The position numbers and the translations under genes are program-made. Under the pieces are notes generated by a model. The model was not told where the DNA came from, did no database searches, and saw nothing but the letters and a program-made list of their open reading frames with translations. A stretch of 64,000 nt of DNA from Myrica gale (taxonomy: Eukaryota; Streptophyta; Magnoliopsida; Fagales; Myricaceae): NCBI GenBank assembly GCA_963930655.1, contig OZ005603.1, positions 14,655,001-14,719,000 on the forward strand. The letters are read 5' to 3'. Below are positions 11,229 to 21,566 of the stretch, one piece after another (the first letter of the stretch is position 1; each line of letters opens with the position of its first letter).

Positions 11229-11972
11229 GTGCTTGTGCAGTCACAGGACGTCGTCATGGCAGCTGGAGGAAAACGTCTTTGTTGTGATTCAAGTATTATA
11301 TCAGTTGGTACTAGCGATCATCCCGGGACTAGAGCAGCTGCGACTCTTTCAAATGGAGCAGACAACAATTTACCATCTCTTGTGTTGGTCAACCAACGTA
11401 GCACCCCTCAGAGTAGTTGTGCGTGTAAGTATTTCAAACTCACTTTAATGTTAATTTTTTAAATACAGGTAATTAGGTGCTGATGTTTTACATTAATAAC
11501 GTTTTTGTTCATGTATAGCCACCTTTGGGATTAGACATGTATGGGGCAGGACGCACGGGATTGCATTAGTGAAGGCTCGTATTGCAGAAAAGCTGAGCGT
11601 CCATATTCCCGATGGCCATATGGGTGGTGATGACAAGGCATCTTCGATGCTCTCTAGTCATATTAGTTCACTCGTGTGATCACATGTCCCGTTCAATGTG
11701 GTCAACTGGTCCAAAGTCTCCAATGAGGTTAAGTCTTATGTCATGAATTGAAGTATTGGCAAGTGTAACTTGGTAAAAATTATACTTCTTTTTATTAATT
11801 GTTGTTTAATTATACTAACATCGTTCATTTCAAGATGACTTCAAACTGGATTATGATCGACCAGAGGATCACAACATTGTGATGTCTACAATGAACACAG
11901 CGTACATGACACATTGGAACAGAATTCACCAGTACTACCCTTTGTTCCCCACCAAAGAAGAAGCATTAAAGC
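11229..11972 (+). pseudogene. CACTA-1 ORF1 (Transposase_24-like), 5' exons
   Basis: Exon text ends in QRSTPQSSCAC with a donor GTAAGT at 11425. The next exon opens at 11519 after the acceptor TAG at 11516-11518. It encodes GRTHGIALVKARIAEKLSVHIPDGHMGGD and, after a stop, FNVVNWSKVSNEVKSYVMN. This is the pattern of the CACTA ORF1/TNPA-side family PF03004 (Transposase_24), whose members bind subterminal repeats. A further exon after 11834 encodes DYDRPEDHN and YPLFPTKEEAL before the hAT-1 insertion at 11972/11973. One stop (around 11678) is visible. CACTA-4 has the same exon boundary at 63706/63707, which supports the gene model. Confidence 0.65.
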
Positions 11973-12257
11973 TCGAGGTGTTCACCGGTACCAGCAATGG
12001 GCCGGTTAACCGGCACCTGCACCGACCACCGCTCCCCGCTTAGTAGTGGTGGCGGTTCACCGCCTGAACTGCTTTTATATATATATATACTGTTATACGA
12101 CGTCATTTTCCTATAGCCTTAGGTTTTTTTGGCTTCCCCCGAGTCCCGACCCCCCCAGTCCTGATTTCTCTTGACTCTTGCTAAGTGCTACTCTCCTCTC
12201 CCTCTCTCTCTCTCTCTCACGTTCAGTCCACTCTCGCCTGCCACCGCCTTCCTCACC

Positions 12258-12472
12258 TTCAGTCGTCTACCATCGTCAATCTCAGCCTCGGTGTCTCAAG
12301 GTAACTCTCTTTCCCGACCCCCGGCCTCGATTTCTCTTGCTAGACTGCTAGTTGCTAATCTCCTCTCTCTCGCGCGTTCCTTGCCAGCCTGCCTCCCCGA
12401 GACCTCAACCCTCCCAAGTCCAGTCCACTTCCGACGCCCCTCCGGCCCAGTTCACCTCGCCTTCAGCCGTCT
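12258..12472 (+). repeat. Duplicated leader segment of hAT-1 (first copy)
   Basis: A block with CGTCTACCATCGTCAATCTC then GGTGTCTCAAGGTAACTCTC near 12263-12312 recurs as CGTCTACCACCGTCGATCTC and the same GGTGTCTCAAGGTAACTCTC at 17087-17135. The second copy starts exactly at the target duplication of the inserted LTR element. The two copies of the leader, each with an AAG|GTAACT donor-like site, must have been tandem before that element landed. Confidence 0.6.
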
Positions 12473-13679
12473 TGATAGGGACCCCGGTCTAGGCCGCCCT
12501 AACAACGCCAACTCCCGCCAAGTGATTCGAACACGATCACGCCAATCGATCCTCCTAAACCGTTCTTGGCAACACACGAGCTGAAATATAGGATCTAACA
12601 ACACAAATGGATAACACTCAACATTTTATTATGAAGAACGAAGAACGTGGTTAAGGGTTAATTAGCCCAAGAACCACAAGAACACAAGAACAATCCCGAT
12701 CAAGGGTTAATTAGCCCAAGAACGGGTACCCAAACTAGGTTATTAGCCTAGAATGAATCCCAAGTTACAAGGTTATTAGCCTTGAAACCGACTTAGCATA
12801 TATGTGCCTATGCTTGGCCAAAACTCTCTCCCAAAAGCACTCAGGCTCTCCAAGACTCTACTATTCTGAATGAATGACTCTAATGCTCCTAAGGGTGTTT
12901 ATTTAGACATCCTTAAGAGCTTACAAACCCTAATTGACTCAATCAAATCAAATCACAATCACAATCAAATCTAAATCAAATCCCTTTAATCTAGGAGATT
13001 TGATATTACATGCCTAATTGAACAAAAACATAAAGGAATGGAATCTTCTAGAGTTTAGGAAAGGATCCCTAAATCTAGAAGATATGATTTATTCAATCTA
13101 AACAGTTATGGAAAGCAATCCCTATGATACCTCCATCAATGCCGGGATTTCGCCGTCGTCCGCCACCGTCCTCGGAGGCGCCGCCGCCGCTTGCACCACC
13201 ATGGGTGGTGATGCTCCTCCGGGTCCTGGGACCTTCCTCTTCCATTCCCCACCAAGTACCGGTAGGGGTGGTGGTGCTCCGCCATTGGTGGTGACTGCTG
13301 GTGGTGGTCATCCTGTGTCATGGCACTCTTTTGTCTGCTGGCTCGCTGCTGCTGCTTGGCTTGGCTGGTGGCCAAGGACTTGCTGTTGCGCCGTGTCATG
13401 GCAAGGCCATGGGTGAGGCCATGTGCTGTCATGGCATGTCTGTGGCCGGTTGGCTGGCATGCCATGCATGGGCGTTGGTGAGGCGCCATGCCTTGTCAGG
13501 GGCGCTGGGGCGCCTAGCTTGCGCGCCCGCGTGATGATGTCATGGCATGGGTGTGGTGCTGTTGTCGCGCGCGCTGTGGGCGTGTCATGAGTGCCCATGT
13601 GTGTCCTTGGCGCCTCATCTCGGCACCTATCCTCCAACTCATGGCTTTTGCCGCCCAAGTCATCACTGGGGATCTTTCA

Positions 13680-15563
13680 TTCCCCCTTCCATAAAGAATA
13701 CCCTTGACCCCAAGGGTAACCTTTGTAACTCTAGAGGCCTCATCATAGTCCTCTCTCACTAACTCCTCTCTAGGTAGCCCACCCACTCTCCATGTAACCA
13801 ACCTACCCTCGAGGGTGAACTCCATACTCCTCCCATCATAATCAAGTATTATCTTGCCAATGCCTTTCAACCAAGCATTGCCCAAAACCACATCCAACTC
13901 ATCCAAGGAAAGTACATAAAGATCAGCAACTATACTCATACCTTGGACATCAATGGAAGCCGCCTTTACCATCTGATGGCATCTCATCTTCTCACCGTTG
14001 GCAAGCTTTACTTCAAAGGCTTCTATCTCCTCTCCATGCAAGTCTGCCTTACTAACAAGGTGATTGTTGATGAAGTTGTGGGTAGACCCACTATCCACCA
14101 ACAGGGTGACCTCGTGCTTTCCCATCGAAGCCATGAAAGTCAAGGTTGAGTTTCTCCCAATGCCGGTCATGGCACTAAGACTCAACTCACTATCACTTGA
14201 GTGCTTCGCATAGCCATGCTCCTCACTCGACTCTTCTTCATCAATCATGAGCATGAGCTTTCCCTTCTTGCATTGGTGGTCAGGACTCCACTTATCTCCA
14301 CACTTGAAGCACATCCGCTTTCTGAGGTACTCAGCAAGCTCCTCCCGGCTAAGCTTCAGTAGGTCATTCTTCTTCCTGCATGCCTTTTCAACCACCTCCT
14401 TTCCCTTCGAAGGTATCTCGGATTGCAAGGGCTCATCTTCCTCGCTAGCAGCTTCTTCCTTGTCATGCCTCTTCTCAAACCGGTGGCTATCTTCAAGGAT
14501 CTCGGCCATCCTCGTTGCTTCTTGCAATCTGGTGGGCTGCTTCAACTTCAACTCTTTAGATATCCACGGTTTTAGCCCATCAACAAAGGTGCCAATGAGT
14601 GTCTCCTCCGACCAACCCCTTACTAAGGTTTGGAGTTGTCGAAACTCCTCCACATATGCATGCACCTTCCTTCTTGCTTGAGCTTGGCTAGTTGACCATG
14701 GTGATTGACAATGGGCAAGGGCCCAAATTGCATGAGCAGCTCTCTTTCAAAAGCTGTCAACCCGAGCCTTCTTCTTTCTTTCTCATATTGGGCTCGGATC
14801 CACCTCCACCACTTGATCGCTTTGCCTTCAAGGTAGAAACATGCGGTGACAACTCTTTCATCCCTTGGCACTTCATACATGTGAAAGTAGTGATCCGCCT
14901 TATCAAGCCACTCATGGGGTCACCTCCACCAAACTTCGGAAACTCGATCTTCGACCTCCTAGGTCTTCGGTTGTGAAACCGATTTCCTTCACTATCACCA
15001 CCATCACGATCACTCCGCGGTCATTCACGCCATCTAACATCCTCATAGGCTCGGCCATAGGATCTCTCCTCCCTATACTAACTTCCTTCTTCTCTTCCTT
15101 CCGATCTTCTATGATCATCATCGCCATGGTTGGACTCCACACGTAGCAACCTCTCGACTATTTCATGCTCATTCTCCACACGGCCGCCCACTCTAAGTTG
15201 TTGTCTTGGTCTAGGCTCCCCTCTTGTGGACTCAGATAGCTGAGTTTCTCTTCCATCCATGTGTTGAGCATCCTCCCTTCTTGCAGCTTCTACATTGTTG
15301 CCTCCACTTGGCTCTCTACCAAGTCTCGCCAATGCCGCTTGTAGGTCTTGTTTCATCCCTTCCACCGCTCTCCTGTTCTCTTCGGTCGCCATGGTGACTC
15401 TAGCTATGGCTCCTTGCATGTCAGCCATGGTTGTGGATGTCTCCACCATCGTGTCTTTAAGCCATAAAGTTGATGACTCCAAGGCTTCGAACCGGTTTCT
15501 GTTGGAAGTGAGTGAACTCGACGCTGCATCCATTGCAATACTTGGCTGCAACAACAAGTCCAA
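13680..15563 (-). pseudogene. Gag and protease region of the gag-only LTR element (fossil)
   Basis: The parts, in minus-strand order, are a coiled gag N-terminus (about 15563-15078), a gag core with the KWWRWI signature (about 14880-14623), a zinc knuckle CFKCGDKWSPDHQC, and a retropepsin-like segment with VDSGSTHNFI. This is the Gypsy gag-PR order. The element has no room for a pol region. It is broken in a few places. Confidence 0.7.
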
Positions 15564-15760
15564 CCTTGGGTTCTCTCCAAAATAAAGATCGAACCCCTCC
15601 CTTCAAAATTCTTGGCTCGAACAACTTCCGACCTTGGGTTCTCTCCAAAAGAAGATCGAACCCCTTCCTTTACTTAAGAACTCGGTAAGAACAAACAAGT
15701 TCCAACCTTGGGTTCTCTCCAAAATGAAGATCGAACCCCTCCCCAAGTATGAACTCAATC
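15560..15760. repeat. Tandem repeats in the gag-only element
   Basis: Three imperfect copies of a unit of roughly 75-80 bp contain CCTTGGGTTCTCTCCAAAA followed by GATCGAACCCC. They lie between the primer-side LTR (15903) and the gag start, so they are in the element's untranslated leader. Confidence 0.7.
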
Positions 15761-18384
15761 ATAAAAAACAACTCTCCAATCGACTTAATCCAATGAAACA
15801 GAATCAAACTACTAAGGCTCGTGTTTACCTCCCTTGAAGATCTTCACGTTCAAGCAACTCCTCGATGAAATCTTCAAGCATCTCTCAATGAAAGCACCAT
15901 TTTGTTAGGGACCCCGGTCTAGGCCGCCTTAACAACGCAACCTCCCTCCAAGTGATTCGAACACGATCACGCCAATCGATCCTCCTAAACCGTTCTTGGC
16001 AACACACGAGCTCAAATATAGGATCTAACAACACAAATAGAGAACACTCAATATTTTATTATGAAGAACGAAGAACGTGGTTAAGGGTTAATTAGCCCAA
16101 GAACCACAAGAACACAAGAACAATCCCGATCAAGGGTTAATTAGCCCAAGAACGGGTACCCAAACTAGGTTATTAGCCTAGAATGAATCCCAAGTTACAA
16201 GGTTATTAGCCTTGAAACCGACTTAGCATATACGTGCCTATGCTTGGCCAAAAGCACTCAGGCTCTCCAAGACTCTATTATTCTGAATGAATGACTCTAA
16301 TGCTCCTAAGGGTGTTTATATAGACATCCTTAGGAGCTTACAAACCCTAATTGACTCAATCAAATCAAATCACAATCACAATCAAATCTAAATCAAATCC
16401 CTTTAATCAAGGAGATTTGATATTACATGCCTAATTGAACATAAACATAAAGGAAATGAATCTTCTAGAGTTTAGGAAAGGATCCCTAAATCTAGAAGAT
16501 ATGATTTATTCAATCTAAACAGTTAAGGAAAGCAACCCCTATGATACCTTCATCAATGCCGGGATTTCGCCGTCGTCCGCCGCCGTCCTCGGAGGCGCCG
16601 CCGCCGCTTGCACCACCACGGGTGGTGATGCTCCTCCGGGTCCTGGGATCTTCCTCTTCCATTCCCCACCAAGTACCGGTAGGGGTGGTGGTGCTTCGCC
16701 ATTGGTGGTGACTGCTAGTGGTGGCCATCCTGTGTCATGGCACTCCTTTGTCTGCTGGCTCACTGTTGCTGCTTGGCTTGGCTGGTGGCGAAGGACTTGC
16801 TGCTACGCCGTATCATGGCAAGGCCATGTGCTGTCATGGCATGTCTGTGGCGGGCTGGCTGGCATGCCAGGCATGGGCGTTGGTTAGGCGCCATGCCTTG
16901 TTATGGGGCGATGGGGTGCCTAGCTTGCGCGCGCGCGCGATGATGCCATGGCATGGCTGTGGTGCTATCGCCGCGCGCGCTGTGGGCGTGTCATGAGTGT
17001 CCATGTGTGTCCTTGGCGCCTCATCTCGGCACCTATCCTCCAACTCATGACTTTTGCCGCCCAAGTCGTCACTGGGGATCCTTTCGCGTCTACCACCGTC
17101 GATCTCAACCTCGGTGTCTCAAGGTAACTCTCTTTCCCTCTCTTTCCTTTTCTCAATTTCTCTCTCTCTCCCTCTCTCTCTCGTATTCATCTCTTTTTCT
17201 TCGGCCAACAGCCACTGTACAAGCTATTCGATCGAATATATGGAGCAACTATATGTGTGTGCATAGATTTGGAATTTTTTTGTGCATATCTAAGTGTTAG
17301 ACCTGGCCTAAATGTTAGTGTTACTTAAATCTTAGGTAGTGTTTTGCTTTTACCTCCCTACTTAAGCTAGATATGTAAGTTGTCTGATATACCCAAGAGG
17401 TAATTCGAAGTTATGAGTACTACTATTCTTATACAATTTGATGTCGCCCACTTTCTTACTTGAAATTTTATGCTTAGCTTCTTGAATGTGCAAAAAGGAA
17501 GAACTGAGTGATTCATTTCTGGCCATTGGGGAATCATACTAGAAGCTCAGAAAATTTGGCAGAAGCATTAAATGGTACACGAAGAGCTGGGAAATATACA
17601 AGTCAATAGGCAACTTGGAGGTAATTTTGTGTTTTCCTGATTTCTTCTATGGTTGTCTGATATACGATGTGCAAGTAACACTTCTTTTTGTCTTAGATAA
17701 AGATATAGAAGTGATTATAAGTAGACCTTCTCATCATTCATTTCTATGTGATCTTGGTACTCTAGGTATATCATCATGATTACAATGTTATCGTCGGTTT
17801 CCCGTTTCAGTGGGTTATTTAACAAAACTTTGTTAGTTTGTTGCTTACTTGATTGTGGTACCAGGTATATCTTTCGATCTCATCCCTATATAAAATTAAG
17901 TTACTTAAATTGCTTTAGGGTTTGTCAAACTGTTGTCTGTTGGAGGATGGGCTTGGATACTTGTGGTTTGTGAATCTGTTGGAGGATGAGATTAAAATTG
18001 GTTTGGATGCTTGTGGTTTATGAATCTGTTGGAGGATGAGATTGAATTGGAGCAATTAGTTTGGATTCAAAAGATATATTTGATTGGATTGTCTGATTGG
18101 TTATTTGGTTTGAGAAATTGTTTACTTTGAATTGAATTTGATGTTATGTTTTGATTTGTTTTTAAAAACCGTATTTTTAAAGATTTTCAATCCTTTCAAC
18201 TCTTTAGCATACATTGAAAAGGCCAATTTTTGCTAACTTCTATTGTGGAGGTGATTGTAATTTAATATGATCCATCTAAAGTTATTCTGAATTGGCCAAC
18301 ATTTTTATTGAAAATTAAAATTTGATCAATGTAGCTTCTCAAATTATTTTACACTTGAATTGTTTTTTTTTTCTTTATTTTTTG

Positions 18385-20567
18385 ATGGATTTAACACAAT
18401 CACGTACTCTTAATAGTGAGACCCGATTGGGAAGTGAAACTAGTCACACTTCTAACGTGATAGGTAGTAGTGTGGCTACCATACCTTCTCAATCTTGTCC
18501 AGTCACTCCTACGGAGAGTATGGAAATAACTGGGTCTGATCCACGTGGGTTACCATCACTTCCTCCACTTAAAAAGAGGAAGAACTCACATGAGTCTCCG
18601 GTATGGCAACACTACACTAAGGTTGTTGATGAAAATGATGCTATGAATGTTAGAGCCACTTGTCACTATTGTAAGAAAGATTTTCCTGCCCATCACGAGA
18701 AGAATGAGACATCGGGGTTGAAGCACATTTAGTGTCTTGTTTTTATTAGAAGAGGACTTTAGCGGGTCATGTGGATGTTGGCCAGATGTTGTTGAATCAT
18801 GATGCTTCGAGGGCGAGTAGTGGTGATGTGGGGTGATGGGGGTCACTCGTAAGTTTGATGAGAAGGCTATTAGGGAGTTGATAGCAAGAATGGTAATTAT
18901 AGACTAATTTCCATTTCTCAAGGTTCAAAAGGTTGGGTTTAGGGCATTGATGCATCACTTAGAACCTAGGTTTAATATGCCTTCGAGGTATACGTTGATG
19001 AGAGATTGCATGACATTGTATTTAAGGGAGAAGATCAAGTTGAAATAGGGGTTTCGGGTGAATAAGTATAGAGTGTGCCTCACCACAAATACTTGGACAT
19101 CAATCCAAAATTATAACTATATGTGTGTGACTGGACACTTTATTGATTGTAATTAGACGTTGTATAAAATGATGACAATTGTTTGAAAGTATTGGTGGTT
19201 CAACTTTGAAGGTTGTGTGTGGACATGAGTATTTACATTGTAGGTGTTGTGCACATGTTCTTAATTTGATTGTCTCTGAGGGGTTGAAAGATGTGCATAA
19301 TTCAATAGCTAAAGTCCGCAATATGATCATGTAAAGTCTTCACGTCAAAGGGTAGAAACTTTCAAGAAAGCTGTTGCAGAAAAAAACATTGCATATGGAT
19401 AATTTTTGAGTCTTGATATTGCAACCCGTTGGAACTCCACGTATTTTATGTTGAATGTGGCTGAGAAATACCATAAAGCATTTGATCATATGATGATTTT
19501 GGATGGGCATTTTGTTCTTTATTTGCAAGAGGATGGGCATGGGAGGCAAGGTTTGGGTCCACCTACATTTGATGATTGGGAGGCCATTCGTGGTGTCATA
19601 AAATTTTTGAAGTTATTCTATTAGGTCACTTTACAGGTATCGGGATCGAACTTGGCCACATCTAATGCATTCTTTGAAGAATTGACTAAGATTACAAGAC
19701 AAATCACAAGGTATAGATCCAGTGGGCAAAGGGATCTTGTGGATATGACATTGAAAATGCAATCGAAATATGATAAGTATTGGGGTGATTTAGAGAAGGT
19801 TATTGGATTTTTATTCATTGCAGCATTGACTGATCCTCGATACAAATTGGGGGCATTGGAGTATTGGTTCAAGAACCAATTAGGGGAGGCAAGGGGGAGG
19901 GAGATGACAAACAAAATAAAAGGTGTATTTTAGAGGATGTTTTCTGAGTATAGTAGTGTCTCATCTACTACTACTACTACTCTTCCTTCTGTTGTTGTCG
20001 ATAACACTATCTCTCTGGTTGATGTTGATGTTGATGATGACAGTGATTACTTTACTGAATGGAGAATTTCACAGCGGGCGTTGGAGTCCAAATCTGAGAT
20101 TGAAAGGTATTTATCCGAGGGAGTTATTGAGAAGAGTCCAGAATTTGAAATTCTGAATTGGTGGAAGGTGAACTCTATGAGATTTCTATTTCTTTCTCAG
20201 ATAACCCGTGATGTATTGGCAATCCCAATTACCACTGTGCCCTCTGAGTCGGTGTTTAGTATTGGAGGACGGATCTTGGATCCTTTCAGGAGTTCGTTGG
20301 CTCCAAAGACTGCTGAAGGACTAATATGTGTTCAGAATTGATTGAGAGGTGACCCTATTGTGGGAGTGGTTGACGCTGAACTTGATGTATCTGATAACAT
20401 AATTGAAGATGAAGAGACTTACAGGCTCGATTCAGGTAAAATTATTCTTTGGTTAAATTTTGAAATTTGATACTCAATATAATGTAATCATTTTAATTTG
20501 ATGCTTCCTTTTATTTCTTAATTATGTAGAGATATTGACTTTGACGACGGAGATCAAGATGGAGTAG
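18385..20567 (+). pseudogene. hAT-1 transposase, degenerate
   Basis: The chosen start is the ATG at 18385 (MDLTQSRTLNSE). A BED-type zinc finger lies near residues 75-115 (VWQHYTKV, CHYCKKDF) and meets a stop at 18730. After several stops, hAT core text returns: LDIATRWNSTYFMLNVAEKY (19416-19475), FLFIAALTDPRYKLG (19808-19850) and the C-terminal dimerisation domain with TTVPSESVFSIGGRILDPFR (20233-20292). A tryptophan codon in the usual QNWL has become a stop (20339-20341). A donor GTAAAA at 20437 and an acceptor TAG before 20530 suggest a short last exon ending at 20565-20567. The family is the RICESLEEPER/Ac-like hAT transposase, which cuts and pastes the element. It is clearly inactive. 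Confidence 0.75.
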
Positions 20568-20842
20568 GACGCATGTTGGACTTGCCCCACCTTTCAGTCC
20601 TTTTAATGCTATTTTATTTGAACAATGTTTATTTGATGTATCATGTATGTATAGTGTTGTATTTTAGTAATTTTATAGTATTGCCTTGTATTTTGTTGTA
20701 ATTTTGTAACTTGTAAGTGAATTTCTGTGGCCCAAATGGCCATGAGCCCAAAAAAGGGGGCCCAAATAGCCGAAAAGGTCCCAAAAAGCAGTGGGAGGCA
20801 TAACTGCCACCGCCACCGCTAATATACAACCCTAGTTAAAGC

Positions 20843-21471
20843 ATCCGTACCCGTACCAGATTAATCTTGCATTGATGTTCAAGAAAACACATACTAATAA
20901 GGAAGGCGCATGGATATCCAATAGTGTACGGGAACATTTTGTAAGTTTTGTAAAATTTTATTAAGCATTATTAATTTTTTATATTTAATAAATTAATTTT
21001 CACAATGTTCTCCTTCACTTGTAGGAAAAGATGGAGGCCCTACAATTACAACACTAGTCTGAGGGAAGGTCATTTACAGAAGTGGAAATCTTCACATAGG
21101 TCTTGGGGACAAAAGCGGGTTACGTGCATGATTTAAGCCATTCAGTGCGGCAAGTTGGATCATCGTCCTTAGTGTCGTCTGTTGATCTGACTCGGAGATT
21201 GGAAGAGGCAAGAATTGAGATAGATGAGATGAAGGCTAGACAAAAAGAATATGATGAGGTAGTTGTGAGGCAGGCAGAAATGGAGAGGGCGATGCGAGAG
21301 CAGTAGGAGCATTTAATGGAGCAGAAGCAGTACTTAGAGGAACAACAGCAAAAGCAACAAGCAAAGCGAGAAAAGAGGCTCCAGCTATTGCATGCACAAA
21401 TGCACGAGAAGACGATGAAACACGTAAGGAAGGTGACAACGCATTTCACTCCCCGATGCAAATTTGGGTAG
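20843..21471 (+). pseudogene. CACTA-1 ORF1, 3' exons with coiled-coil tail
   Basis: Continues the ORF1 exon split by hAT-1 (HPYPYQINLALMFKKTHTNK, EGAWISNSVREHF), then an intron (about 20940-21024). It resumes with KMEALQLQH, FTEVEIFT and VLGTKAGYVHDLSHSVRQVG. The tail, ending at the TAG 21469-21471, is rich in Glu, Gln and Arg (LEEARIEIDEMKARQKEYDE and following), a long coiled coil typical of the C-terminus of CACTA ORF1 proteins. A few stops are present, for example before EHLMEQKQ. The coiled coil probably served multimerisation of the subterminal-repeat-binding protein. Confidence 0.65.
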
Positions 21472-21566
21472 ATTGTCTATTTCGGACTTGATTTCGATTA
21501 TGTATTTTATTTACTATGTTGATTAGATATTTTTAGACCATTACTAATTTATACTGTATTTAATAT

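Larger units (their letters stand above)
12473..17086 (-). mobile_element. Gag-only LTR retrotransposon (TR-GAG/LARD type, Gypsy-like)
   Basis: Two LTRs in direct orientation (12473-13679 and 15903-17086, about 1.2 kb each) bracket a 2.2 kb interior. The flanks are CGTCT at 12468-12472 and again at 17087-17091, a 5 bp target duplication. A purine-rich tract on the minus strand (complement of TTCCCCCTTCC) lies beside the left LTR, so the element runs on the minus strand. The interior carries gag and protease-like text but no reverse transcriptase or integrase. The LTR pair is similar at perhaps mid-nineties percent by eye, so the insertion is fairly young. The coding part has a few breaks. Confidence 0.85.
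11973..20834 (+). mobile_element. hAT-1 DNA transposon, inserted in CACTA-1 ORF1
   Basis: It is bounded by ATTAAAGC (11965-11972) and GTTAAAGC (20835-20842), an 8 bp target duplication with one mismatch, as expected for hAT. The ends TCGAGGTGTTCA and the complement TAGGGTTGTATA are weak inverted repeats. Removing it makes the CACTA exon read on without a break (EEALK then HPYPYQINLALMFKKTHTNK). Net of the gag-only LTR insertion it is about 4.2 kb. It holds a CT-rich leader (about 12170-12470 and 17087-17180), an intron-rich 5' region with no ORF (17200-18380) and a degenerate transposase. Confidence 0.85.

Noticed and set aside
12171-12584. 137-residue open frame rich in Ser, Leu and Pro
   Set aside because: It is the CT-rich leader of hAT-1 running into the LTR of the gag-only element; no protein motif.
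13093-13658. Several overlapping Gly/His/Trp-rich ORFs on both strands, repeated at 16510-17064
   Set aside because: They lie in the GC-rich part of the two LTRs and are copies of each other; composition, not genes.
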